Of a stretch of DNA of 55,790 bases, positions 43,368-51,486 are shown piece by piece. Under the pieces are notes generated by a model. That model made no database searches and was not told where the DNA came from. It worked only from the letters and a program-made list of their open reading frames with translations. The DNA lies in the NCBI GenBank assembly GCA_036490215.1, contig DASXEH010000075.1, positions 1-55,790 of the forward strand. The letters run 5' to 3'. Source of the stretch: JASHSH01 sp036490215 (GTDB lineage Bacteria > Pseudomonadota > Alphaproteobacteria > Rhodospirillales > Magnetospirillaceae). The position numbers and the translations under genes were made by a program. Numbering within the stretch: position 1 is the first letter of the stretch; every line of letters starts with the position of its first letter.

Positions 43368-43383
43368 TTGACCGATTGGACAA
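43368..43383. promoter_or_regulatory. RutR-like operator upstream of preT
   Basis: TTGACCGATTGGACAA matches the E. coli RutR consensus TTGACCA-N2-TGGTCAA at 12 of 14 defined positions. It sits in the 424-bp gap between preT (minus) and a divergent methyltransferase gene (plus). Apart from this site and the repeat at 43142-43204 I see nothing else in the gap. Confidence 0.6.
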
Positions 43384-43515
43384 CTTTCCGCAAGCGCGAT
43401 TCGCATCATCGTGAGGCAATTTGCTGCGCTGCCGCAAAAGGGGGCAGATGGGTCAGGATGGGCACCCTTCTAGGAGTGTGCGATCCTATGCACAAGAAAC
43501 AGCGCGGGGACGATC

Positions 43516-44370
43516 ATGAAAGACAGCCAGGAACTGCACGCCGACCAGGTCAAATACTGGAACGGCGCGGGTGGTGGCCATTGGGTCGATGAACAGGCGC
43601 ACACCGACATCATGCTGATGCCGGTGATCGATGCCCTGCTCGCCGCCGTCGATGTACGGCCCGGACAGCATGTGCTCGATGTGGGTTGCGGCTGCGGCGC
43701 GACGACGATCGAACTTGCCGAGCGCGTCGGCCCCTCGGGTCGTGTGACCGGGCTCGACGTCTCGGCGCCGATGCTGGCCCGCGCCCGCGAACTGAGCGCC
43801 GATCTCAAGAATGTCGACTACATCTACATCCTGGCCGACGCTGCCGCCCATGATTTCGGTGCGCCCTTCGCCGATTGGCTCGTTTCGAAATTCGGCGTGA
43901 TGTTCTTCGGCGATCCCGGTGCTGCGTTCACAAATCTCAAGCGCGCGCTGAGGCCCGGCGCGAAGCTGGCCTTCGCCTGCTGGCGGCCGCCGAAGGAAAA
44001 CCCTTGGATGATGGAGCCGCTCCAGGCGGCCTATGAATTTGTGCCGCGCCTGCCCAAGCTCGATCCCGAAGATCCGGGCCCGTTCTCATTCTCCGATCCC
44101 GAGCGCGTGACACGCATTCTCACGGGCGCCGGTTTCGCCAAGCCGCGCTTTACACCTGTTGACCTGCCGATCGATCTCGCCGCCGGCAAGGGACTCGAAG
44201 CGGCCGTGCATCAGGCCACTAATATCGGGGCCACCAGCCGCGCGCTGCAAGATCAACCCGACGCGCTGCGCGCCAAGGTGATCGAGTCGATCCGCAAACT
44301 ACTGACAGGGTACGCGCGGGGCAATTCCGTCGCGCTCCAAGGCGGTATCTGGATCGTCGAGGCTGGGTGA
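43516..44370 (+). CDS. UbiE/COQ5-like class I methyltransferase
   Basis: A 284-residue SAM-dependent methyltransferase: HVLDVGCGCGATTIELAERVGPSGRVTGLD (about 51-80) covers motif I and the acidic end of beta-2, and LKRALRPGAKLAFACWR motif IV. The N-terminus (DQVKYWNGAGGGHWV) is typical of the UbiE-like subgroup that methylates small molecules. It is divergent from preT and separated from the pyrimidine genes by the putative RutR site, so a shared regulator is possible. The substrate is unknown. It converges with the AIM24-family gene. Confidence 0.85.
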   Translation: MKDSQELHADQVKYWNGAGGGHWVDEQAHTDIMLMPVIDALLAAVDVRPGQHVLDVGCGCGATTIELAERVGPSGRVTGLDVSAPMLARARELSADLKNVDYIYILADAAAHDFGAPFADWLVSKFGVMFFGDPGAAFTNLKRALRPGAKLAFACWRPPKENPWMMEPLQAAYEFVPRLPKLDPEDPGPFSFSDPERVTRILTGAGFAKPRFTPVDLPIDLAAGKGLEAAVHQATNIGATSRALQDQPDALRAKVIESIRKLLTGYARGNSVALQGGIWIVEAG

Positions 44371-44390
44371 TCGCTGCGGCCGGCCTGACG

Positions 44391-45143
44391 CTATTGCCCG
44401 CGCATCAGATTGCCGATGATCCCGCCGGCAACGCCCCCGGGTAATGATCCGCCGCCGCCGTTCTCGACGATATAGGGCGCAATGGCGTGCGCCAGATTCG
44501 GCACCGTCATGCTCTGCAGCCAGATGCGCCCGGGCCCGGTTAGCGCCGCCATGAACAAACCATCGGCGCCGAACAGCGCGTTGCGGATGCCGCGCATCAT
44601 GGTGATCTCGAAATTCACCGACTCCTCGAACATGCCGACATGGCCGGGATGAACCAGCATCGATTGGCCGGGCGGCAGATCGTAGATCACCGACTCGCCG
44701 CCGAGTTCGACGAAGGCGGTGCATGGACCCGCCAGGCGCTGCAGGATGAACCCGTTGCCGCCGAAGAGTCCGCTGCCGAGCCGCTGCTGGAACGCGATCG
44801 ACAGTTGCACGCCCTCGGTCGCGCAAAGAAAGCCGTGCTTGTGAATCAGATAGGCGCCACGCTCGACCTGCACCTCGTGGATCATTCCCGGCACACGGGC
44901 GGCGAAGGCGACATAGCCTGGCCCACCCTGCGCCGTGTATTCGGTCATGAACAATCCGCCGCCGGAGAGCGCGCGGCCCAGCACGCTGAACAATCCGCGT
45001 GCGCCGGCGGTCTGCGTTGTGGTGTGAAGCGCGATGTTGGGCGACATCCAGGAGAACTCGCCCGGCTCGGCGATGATCTTTTCCCCCGCCGCCAGTTCCA
45101 TCTGAAGGACCGGCATCGTTGTCCCAATCAGCGTATGTTTCAT
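44391..45143 (-). CDS. AIM24-family protein (TIGR00266)
   Basis: A 250-residue beta-helix protein of the AIM24/TIGR00266 family. Characteristic stretches are LAAGEKIIAEPGEFSWMSPNI near the start, GGGLFMTEYTAQG and the glycine-rich tail GGGGSLPGGVAGGIIG. The family is common in bacteria and in yeast mitochondria, where AIM24 helps organise cristae; the bacterial role is unknown. The start at ATG 45143 has GGGGGAACC just before it; the frame stays open to 45278 with no ribosome site. Confidence 0.85.
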   Translation of the reverse strand: MKHTLIGTTMPVLQMELAAGEKIIAEPGEFSWMSPNIALHTTTQTAGARGLFSVLGRALSGGGLFMTEYTAQGGPGYVAFAARVPGMIHEVQVERGAYLIHKHGFLCATEGVQLSIAFQQRLGSGLFGGNGFILQRLAGPCTAFVELGGESVIYDLPPGQSMLVHPGHVGMFEESVNFEITMMRGIRNALFGADGLFMAALTGPGRIWLQSMTVPNLAHAIAPYIVENGGGGSLPGGVAGGIIGNLMRGQ

Positions 45144-45381
45144 GGTTCCCCCGTATCGAAGAAATAGGATTGCCGTCACATCGGCATTTTCAGCGCATAT
45201 CCGCTTAACAGTCGCATTCATTACGCATTTTAGCGGCTGTGACAAATGCATGGCTGGTTTGAGTCCCGCATCCGTCACACTGGTCCGGCGGTCTTTCCCC
45301 TACTATCGTTGAGTTGGAGCATTGGCAATACGGCACTGGAAAGTGCCGCACCGAAGGCTCCAAAAACGAAGGAAGACGGCT

Positions 45382-46362
45382 ATGGCTAGAAGCGATTTCG
45401 CTGAAGTACGCGCCGCGATCATCGACGAGAACCAGGCCCAGCGCGGCGACCTGCGCATGGCGCTGGCGGCCAAGGGCATCCCCAACCCGATCGTGTGCCG
45501 CGATCCCGATTCCTTCCTCAGTGCCGTTGCCAACGAATCGCTCGACGTCATTGTCTGCGACGCGAACACGATGGGCGACGGTTTCGCTTCCACGGTTCAG
45601 CGCATTCGCCGTAACGACATGGGCGGCAATCCCTTCGCCATCGTCATCGGCACGCTGCACGACGCCACCATGGACGGCGTGCGCACAGCGATGGATAGCG
45701 GCGTCGATCATCTGCTGCTCAAGCCCGCGCCGGTGGCGCGCATCGTTGACCGCATCGACCATATGATTTGGGAGCGCCAGCCCTTCGTGGTGACGAAGGG
45801 CTATGTCGGCCCCTCGCGCCGCAGCCGCAAGCGCGCCAATGACGACAAGAACATTGTGCTGAACATCCCGAACACCCTGCGCGGCAAGGTGGTCGAGAAG
45901 GTCGGCGCCGAGCGGGTGCAGCGCATGATCACCCAGGGCGTCGCCAGCCTCGAACAGAAGATGGAGAAGCATCCGCTGTTGGGCATCGACCGCCTGGTTC
46001 AGCGCACCATTGCCTATAGCCAAAACGGTTTTGGCGCTGACGGGCTGAAGCGCGACTTTGCCTTCCTGATGGAAATCGGCGTCGAGCTGAGCCAGCGCTA
46101 CCGTGGCACGGCCTATGCCCATATCGCGGAACTGGCGGTTGCGCTGGCCGATCTGGCGTCGCGCATCGCTACCAAGGCGCCGCAGGAATTGCGCAGCATC
46201 GATCTCGCCCCACTCTCCGATCTCGGCGAGATCATCCGCCGCGCGGTTGCCGCCGAGGAACTGATGGGCAGCGGCGAACAGGTCCCCGAGATGCTCGGCG
46301 GTGCTGTTTCGAACGATCGCCGCGGTATCGATGGCGACCGCCGCAAGAGCGTGAACGCGTAA
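45382..46362 (+). CDS. Receiver-domain protein with an unassigned C-terminal domain
   Basis: A 326-residue protein. Residues 8-120 form a receiver domain: acidic pair Asp15-Glu16, phospho-acceptor Asp60 in VIVCDANTMGD, and a Lys in LLLKPAP (about 109). The rest (about 150-326) is mostly helical with no known output domain: it has no DNA-binding motif, GGDEF or HisKA. GAAGGAAG precedes ATG 45382; an earlier ATG (45322) is worse placed. No histidine kinase is adjacent. Possibly a scaffold or stress-signalling protein. Confidence 0.75.
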   Translation: MARSDFAEVRAAIIDENQAQRGDLRMALAAKGIPNPIVCRDPDSFLSAVANESLDVIVCDANTMGDGFASTVQRIRRNDMGGNPFAIVIGTLHDATMDGVRTAMDSGVDHLLLKPAPVARIVDRIDHMIWERQPFVVTKGYVGPSRRSRKRANDDKNIVLNIPNTLRGKVVEKVGAERVQRMITQGVASLEQKMEKHPLLGIDRLVQRTIAYSQNGFGADGLKRDFAFLMEIGVELSQRYRGTAYAHIAELAVALADLASRIATKAPQELRSIDLAPLSDLGEIIRRAVAAEELMGSGEQVPEMLGGAVSNDRRGIDGDRRKSVNA

Positions 46363-46380
46363 GAGCGCTTCCCCACTTAT

Positions 46381-46468
46381 CGTCGTCATGCCCGGTCTTG
46401 TACCGGGCATCCACGTCTTTACCGCTACAAGAAAGGCGTGGATCACCGGGACAGGCCCGGTGATGACG
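46381..46468. repeat. Palindromic repeat before the GNAT gene
   Basis: About 88 bp that begins CGTCGTCATGCCCGG and ends CCCGGTGATGACG; two hairpins (GCCCGGTCTTGTACCGGGC and CACCGGGACAGGCCCGGTG) flank a middle part. Dispersed intergenic form. Confidence 0.7.
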
Positions 46469-46555
46469 AATGGAATGTGTGACGACATCAAACATTCCCA
46501 ACCGCGCCGCCGCAGTGTTTGATACCGGCACCATCCACCATCCGGATCGCTGCCG

Positions 46556-47002
46556 ATGTCGTCCCTGCTCCCGCTGGCTCCTGCTGACTACGATGCGTGG
46601 TATCCGCTCTGGCAGGGCTACCTGACCTTCTATCAGTCGAGCGTGGCCGACGACGTCACCAAACTCACCTTCGCGCGGCTGACCGGCGGCCAGGAGCCCA
46701 TGGGCGGCTTCATCGCGCGGGACGAAGCCGGCGACGCGATCGGCATCACCCATTGGATCACCCACCGCTCCTGCTGGACGGCGGGCGACTACTGCTACCT
46801 CCAGGACCTGTTCGTCGCCTCAGGGGCGCGCAAACGCGGCACCGGCCGGGCGCTGATCGAGGCTGTCTACGTCAAGGCCATCGCCATGGGGTGCTCGCGC
46901 GTCCACTGGCTGACACAGGAAAGTAACCGCACCGCCCAGCGCCTCTATGACGAGGTGGCGGCGCGCTCGGGCTTCATCCAGTACCGGAAAATACTGGATT
47001 AA
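46556..47002 (+). CDS. GNAT-family N-acetyltransferase
   Basis: A 148-residue GNAT protein. The acetyl-CoA binding segment DLFVASGARKRGTGRALIEAVY (about 84-105) contains the R/Q-x-x-G-x-G/A motif as RKRGTG, and the following helix and the stretch SRVHWLTQESNRTAQRLYDEVAARSGF are the family ends. Close to the group that acetylates amines or amino acids; substrate unknown. It comes directly after the repeat element. Confidence 0.85.
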   Translation: MSSLLPLAPADYDAWYPLWQGYLTFYQSSVADDVTKLTFARLTGGQEPMGGFIARDEAGDAIGITHWITHRSCWTAGDYCYLQDLFVASGARKRGTGRALIEAVYVKAIAMGCSRVHWLTQESNRTAQRLYDEVAARSGFIQYRKILD

Positions 47003-47132
47003 CAGCGTTCAAACCACCGCCTCCAGCCGTCAAATTCCTTCCTTCTGCCGTAGTCCAGTCGCAGTTTTGCCACCGGGCACCCGGACAATCTTGGCTCAAA
47101 CTTGGGTCAGGTTGGTTTGGAAGGCACGGTCC

Positions 47133-47858
47133 ATGAGTTTCCTCTGGCGCGACTTCGCCCGTAACGTCTCGTCCCAGGCGCACTACCACCCCGCCGTGGG
47201 GCTGCGTGCCTATGCGATGGCGCGGCGCGATGTGTTGGCCGTTGGGTTGACCCTGACCACCGCGGCCGCCCTGACCAGCCTGCCCCTTCACCATGCGCTG
47301 AGCGCCGTCGACGCCAATGCGGACGGCGCCAAGCAGTTCATCACCGACCTCGCCAATAAGGCGATCGGGGTGATGTCCGACAAATCGCTCGGCGACAAGG
47401 ACCGGGTCCAGAAGTTCCACGACCTGTTCATCGCCTCATTCGACCTGCCCACCATCGGTCAGCATGTGCTGGGCCGATATTGGCGCAACGCCTCGCCCGC
47501 CCAGCAGGCCCAGTTCCTCAAACTGTTCGAGGAACAGGAAGTGCTGGTGTGGTCGACGCGCTTCAAGAGCTACAACGGCGAAAAGCTGGCCGTACAGTCG
47601 GCCGATGCTGGCGAAGGCGGCACGGTGAAGGTGGAGTCGCAGATCAACCGCCCGTCCGGCGAAGCGATCCCGCTGGAATGGATCGTGGCGCAGTCGGGCG
47701 GCAATTGGCGCATCAGCGACATCACCGTCGAAGGCGCCAGCATGGCCCTCACTCTGCGCCAGGACTTCGGCTCGGTGATCGAATCCCATGGCGGCAAGGT
47801 CGATGCCTTGCTGACCGCCATGCAGAAGAAGATCGATCAGCTGCGCAGCACCGGCTGA
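47133..47858 (+). CDS. MlaC/Ttg2D-family phospholipid-binding protein
   Basis: A 241-residue protein with a signal-like N-terminus and the MlaC core: FIASFDLPTIGQHVLGRYWRNASPAQQAQFLKLFEEQEV is the family hallmark, and the C-terminus is the SRPBCC-like lipid-binding basket. MlaC carries phospholipids across the periplasm between MlaA and MlaFEDB. None of those genes is nearby, so this is an orphan. I use ATG 47133 because GGAAGG precedes it; that leaves about 28 residues before a twin-arginine-like ARRDVLAVGLTL signal, and ATG 47217 is the alternative start. Confidence 0.75.
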   Translation: MSFLWRDFARNVSSQAHYHPAVGLRAYAMARRDVLAVGLTLTTAAALTSLPLHHALSAVDANADGAKQFITDLANKAIGVMSDKSLGDKDRVQKFHDLFIASFDLPTIGQHVLGRYWRNASPAQQAQFLKLFEEQEVLVWSTRFKSYNGEKLAVQSADAGEGGTVKVESQINRPSGEAIPLEWIVAQSGGNWRISDITVEGASMALTLRQDFGSVIESHGGKVDALLTAMQKKIDQLRSTG

Positions 47859-47966
47859 CGCTGCCTATTCATCCTCCCTTACATCCATCCTTGGGCGTTG
47901 CCCGCTTCGGGGCGGCCCCTTAGTCTCTGCTCCCGTCCCACGAATTAGAGCCGCAGGAGCAGGCAT

Positions 47967-48275
47967 ATGATCCATGTCCTCGCCTTCATCACCACTAAGC
48001 CCGGCCAGCGCGACGCCGTTCTGCGCGAATTCCGCCAGATCGTGCCGACGGTGCGCGCCGAAAAGGGCTGCATCGAATACGGCCCGGTGATCGATACGCC
48101 GAATGCCGGCGCGATTCAGACCCAGCTCGGCGCCGACGCCTTTGCTGTGGTGGAGAAGTGGGAAAGCGTGGAAACCCTGGCCGCCCACGGCGCCGCCCCG
48201 CATATGGCGGCCTATGGGGCCAAGGTGAAGGACATGCTGGCCAGCCGGGTGATTCACGTCCTCTCCCCCACCTGA
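47967..48275 (+). CDS. ABM-domain (YgiN-like) quinol monooxygenase family protein
   Basis: A 102-residue single-domain protein of the antibiotic biosynthesis monooxygenase (ABM) fold: MIHVLAFITTKPGQRDAVLREFRQIVPTVRAEKGCIEYGPV matches the YgiN group, and FAVVEKWESVETLAAH is the conserved central strand-helix. Such proteins form dimeric beta-barrels and act on quinols, haem or other aromatic compounds; the substrate is unknown. The gene stands alone after the mlaC-like gene. Confidence 0.85.
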   Translation: MIHVLAFITTKPGQRDAVLREFRQIVPTVRAEKGCIEYGPVIDTPNAGAIQTQLGADAFAVVEKWESVETLAAHGAAPHMAAYGAKVKDMLASRVIHVLSPT

Positions 48276-48426
48276 AGGCCTGCCCAAACCCTGCCAAGGG
48301 TCGTGAAAAAGCCAGTCACAGAATTGCCACGGTTTCGGGTAGTATCCGGATATGGCGATGAATTTTGCCTGCCGGAGCCCAGCGAGACTGGCTTCGGCGC
48401 GTCCCTTCCATACCAAGAGGTATTCT

Positions 48427-48636
48427 ATGAAGACCCTCCTCCTCCTGGCCGCCGCCGGCGGTTTGGCACTTACCCTGTCCGGTTGCGGTAACGGCGAAGA
48501 GCATCCGATGGGTACAGTTCTCGATCCGCCGTGCATGCCCGATGGCTCGACGGTTCAGGTTCTGTTGAAGAATCCCGATGGCACTTATGGCGACCCGCGC
48601 GCCAAGAAGGAATACTGCCCCTGGAACAAGAAGTAA
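48427..48636 (+). CDS. Small putative lipoprotein
   Basis: A 69-residue protein: a lipoprotein signal with lipobox LTLSGC (Cys20), then about 49 residues rich in proline, glycine and charged residues. Two further cysteines (DPPCMPDG and EYCPW) may form a disulphide. AAGAGG lies before ATG 48427. It ends 35 bp before a strong terminator. No known family. Confidence 0.7.
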   Translation: MKTLLLLAAAGGLALTLSGCGNGEEHPMGTVLDPPCMPDGSTVQVLLKNPDGTYGDPRAKKEYCPWNKK

Positions 48637-48670
48637 GCGCACCTCCGCGCTGCTTCGGCAGATGAATGTG

Positions 48671-48700
48671 AAAAGGGGCCCATCCGGGCCCCTTTTTCTT
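48671..48700 (+). terminator. Rho-independent terminator
   Basis: AAAAGGGGCCC and GGGCCCCTTTT form an 11-bp stem with an ATCC loop, followed by a T-rich tail. It lies between the small lipoprotein gene and convergent upp, and could serve both. Confidence 0.88.
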
Positions 48701-48718
48701 TTGCGATGACGCGCCGGA

Positions 48719-49369
48719 CTACTTCGTGCCGAACAGCCTGTCGCCAGCGTCGCCCAGACCGGGAACGATATAGGCCTTTTCGTTCAGCTTCTCGTCGACG
48801 GCAGCCACATAGACCGGAACATTGGGATGCTTGTCGAAGAAGATCTGCAGCCCTTCCGGCGCGGCCACCAGCGCCATGAAGCGGATATTCTCGGGCTGAG
48901 CACCTTTTCTCAGCAGCACGTCGACCGCGTAAGCCGCCGTATAGCCCGTGGCCAGCATCGGGTCGGTGAGGATGAACAGCCGCCCCTCGGGCTCGGGCAG
49001 CTTCACCAGATACTCGACCGGACGCAGCGTATCGTGATCGCGATAGACGCCGATATGGCCGATGCGCGCCGAGGGCACCAATTCCATCAACCCATCCGCC
49101 ATCCCCACGCCCGCGCGAAGAATGGGAACAATCGCCAACTTCTTGCCCGCGATCACCGGTGCGTCGAAGGTCGTCAGCGGCGTTTCGACCTTTTCATACA
49201 TCAGCGGCAGATTGCGCGTGATCTCGTACCCCATCAGCAACGAGATCTCTTTCAGAAGCTGACGGAAGGTGCGCGTCGAGGTGTCCTTGTCGCGCATATG
49301 AGTCAGCTTGTGCAGGATCAGCGGATGGCCGAGCACGTGCAGGTTGGGGTAGCGGGCGGCAGTGGTCAT
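48719..49369 (-). CDS. upp: Uracil phosphoribosyltransferase
   Basis: A 216-residue type I phosphoribosyltransferase making UMP from uracil and PRPP. It shows VLGHPLILHKLTHMRDKDTSTRTFRQLLKEIS, the Upp N-terminal signature, LRAGVGMADG, the PRPP loop ILTDPMLATGYTA (about 130-142), and the uracil-binding GLGDAGDRLFGT at the C-terminus. I begin it at ATG 49369; GAGGAAAG lies a little far upstream. It gives the cell a salvage route competing with the PreTA catabolic route for uracil. Confidence 0.96.
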   Translation of the reverse strand: MTTAARYPNLHVLGHPLILHKLTHMRDKDTSTRTFRQLLKEISLLMGYEITRNLPLMYEKVETPLTTFDAPVIAGKKLAIVPILRAGVGMADGLMELVPSARIGHIGVYRDHDTLRPVEYLVKLPEPEGRLFILTDPMLATGYTAAYAVDVLLRKGAQPENIRFMALVAAPEGLQIFFDKHPNVPVYVAAVDEKLNEKAYIVPGLGDAGDRLFGTK

Positions 49370-49701
49370 CGCGGGGTGCTTTCCTCGTGTTTGGGCCTGG
49401 CCTAGGCAATCCGGGGCGGTGGGGACCGGCGAGAGATTAGCGTCCGCATATCCGCCCGCCAACCGGTTCCTTAACAGGCCCGTAAATAGGCCTCCGATAG
49501 CCCATTCCGCTAGTCCGGGCCCAATCCGGCGGCGTTAAAATTTGCAACGCGCCGACACATTCCGCTCGCCTGCGGATATCTCGCATTCACATCCACCCCA
49601 TAGAAAAAGGGTGCGCTCGACAAAGGCGCGGCCTCCCCCGCGCGTTGTCGAGCGTCGCGTCCATAACGCGCTCGTCTCTTGCGATTGATTCAGGGGTTAA
49701 C
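49370..49701. other. Intergenic region between upp and the chemoreceptor gene
   Basis: A 332-bp divergent gap that should contain both promoters. The only pattern I notice is TTAA-N7-GTAA at 49471-49485, one mismatch from a CtrA-type TTAA-N7-TTAA site. I see no gene. Confidence 0.4.
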
Positions 49702-51384
49702 ATGTTTCGAAACTCTTCAATCGCAGCCAAAGTGGCTGCGGCCTTTGCTGCTGTGTTGATCGTGGTTGTCGTTCTCGGCGGGGTCGCCATCGACCGGCTC
49801 GGCGCCGTAAACGATCGCGCCGCCGAAATCCGCGACGATTTCCTGCCCAGCACCGAAATTCTGGGCCGCCTGTCCTTCACCACCATGCGTTATCGCCAGC
49901 TTGAGGCCGCGCACATCCTTGCCGCGACGCCTGAGGCGAAAGCCAAGGAACTTGCGACCATCCACGCCATGGCCGCGGATGCCGACAAATATCTGCGCGC
50001 CTACCAGGCTCTTGAGGCATCGCCCGAAGAAAGAGCGCTGACGGACAGTATCGCCCATGCCTGGACCGCATACCTGAATCTGAGCGAAAAGCTGGTCGCG
50101 ATCTCGGACAGCGGCGACATCGCGGGCGCGGTCAAACTCTATACGACCGACGAACGGCAGACGTTCAACGCCTATCAGCAGCAAATCGCCAAAGACATCG
50201 ACGACAACGCCACCGGCGGCAAGAACGCGGCCGATCGCGGTGCCGCAATCTATCAGACCACGCGCATCGTCGTCGTCTGCGCCGCCCTGCTCGCCGCGCT
50301 ACTCAGCGGTGGCCTGGGATTCGCCATCAGCCGCAACGTCGCCCGGCCGGTACGGCAAATGACCGGCGTGATGGAGCGTCTCGCCGATCACGATCTCTCG
50401 GTGACGATCTCGGGAACCGAACGTGGCGACGAGATCGGCGCCATGGCCAAAGCGGTTGAGGTCTTCAAGGGCAATATGATCAAGGGTGACGAATTGGCTG
50501 CCGCCCAGAAGGCCGAACAGATCGCCAAAGAAGCCCGCGCTACCCGTGTCGACGCGTTGACCAAATCCTTCGATGTCAGCGTCAACGGCGTTATGGGTCA
50601 TGTCGCCGATCAGGCGACGCAGATGACCGCCGCCGCTCAATCGCTGAACGCCACAGCCGAAGAGTCGACGCGCCAAGCGTCTGTGGTCGCCACGGCATCC
50701 GAAGAAGCGTCGGCCAATGTTCAGACCGTGGCCAGCGCGACCGAAGAGTTGTCATCCTCGATCGCTGAAATCAGCCGTCAGGTCGCTCAATCGAGCCGTG
50801 TTGCCGCCAGCGCCGTATCCGAAGCGGAAAAGGCGAATCGGATGGTGCAAGGGCTGGCGGACGCCAGTCAGAAAATCGGTGCCGTGGTCAAACTGATCAC
50901 CGACATCGCCAATCAGACCAACCTGCTCGCACTCAACGCCACGATCGAGGCCGCCCGCGCGGGCGATGCCGGTAAAGGCTTCGCTGTGGTTGCCGCCGAA
51001 GTGAAGAACCTCGCCAATCAGACGGCGAAGGCCACGGAAGAGATCGGCGGCCAGATTGCGAGCGTGCAAGGTGCGACCAAAGACGCGGTCGAAGCCATTC
51101 AAGCGATCGGCAGCACGATCAGCGAAATCAACGGCATTGCATCCACGATCGCTTCGGCCGTCGAGGAGCAGAGCGCGGCGACCAAAGAGATCGCGCGTAA
51201 TGTCGAACAGGCCGCTCAGGGTACACAGGAAGTGAGTTCGAATATCACAGGTGTGCACCAAGCCGCCAACGACACCGGATCGGCCGCCTCCCAGGTGCTC
51301 GCATCCGCCAGCGAATTGGCCTCACAGTCGGACGACCTCAAAATGCTGGTCAGCGGCTTCCTGTCGGATATCAAAGCCGCTTAA
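49702..51384 (+). CDS. Methyl-accepting chemotaxis protein
   Basis: A 560-residue chemoreceptor: N-terminal membrane helix (about 9-31), a mainly helical periplasmic domain of the 4HB type (about 35-190), a second membrane helix (about 193-215), HAMP (about 216-270) and a cytoplasmic coiled coil. The hairpin tip contains ITDIANQTNLLALNATIEAARAG and the flanking glycine hinges are present. The C-terminus has no CheR/CheB-binding pentapeptide. No che or flagellar genes are nearby. Ligand unknown. A GGGG lies before ATG 49702. Confidence 0.93.
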   Translation: MFRNSSIAAKVAAAFAAVLIVVVVLGGVAIDRLGAVNDRAAEIRDDFLPSTEILGRLSFTTMRYRQLEAAHILAATPEAKAKELATIHAMAADADKYLRAYQALEASPEERALTDSIAHAWTAYLNLSEKLVAISDSGDIAGAVKLYTTDERQTFNAYQQQIAKDIDDNATGGKNAADRGAAIYQTTRIVVVCAALLAALLSGGLGFAISRNVARPVRQMTGVMERLADHDLSVTISGTERGDEIGAMAKAVEVFKGNMIKGDELAAAQKAEQIAKEARATRVDALTKSFDVSVNGVMGHVADQATQMTAAAQSLNATAEESTRQASVVATASEEASANVQTVASATEELSSSIAEISRQVAQSSRVAASAVSEAEKANRMVQGLADASQKIGAVVKLITDIANQTNLLALNATIEAARAGDAGKGFAVVAAEVKNLANQTAKATEEIGGQIASVQGATKDAVEAIQAIGSTISEINGIASTIASAVEEQSAATKEIARNVEQAAQGTQEVSSNITGVHQAANDTGSAASQVLASASELASQSDDLKMLVSGFLSDIKAA

Positions 51385-51399
51385 CGAAAAGGCGCGATC

Positions 51400-51451
51400 C
51401 ATGTGTCAACGCCGTGGCCGCTTTGCAGAGCCGCCACGGCGGCGACACATG
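51400..51451. other. Two-part inverted repeat after the chemoreceptor gene
   Basis: CATGTGTC (51400-51407) pairs with GACACATG (51444-51451), and inside it GCCGTGGC (51411-51418) pairs with GCCACGGC (51433-51440). Both arms are perfect, with bulges AAC and GGC between them. There is no T run. It lies 36 bp before the TPR/ATP-grasp start codon and may be a leader structure or terminator. Confidence 0.55.
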
Positions 51452-51486
51452 TTGGCATAGAGAGCCAGCAATGATTGAATGGATCG

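Noticed and set aside
45205..46491. A 428-codon minus-strand open frame opposite the receiver-protein gene
   Set aside because: Composition is that of an antisense shadow; the plus strand has a receiver domain with all key residues and a good ribosome site.
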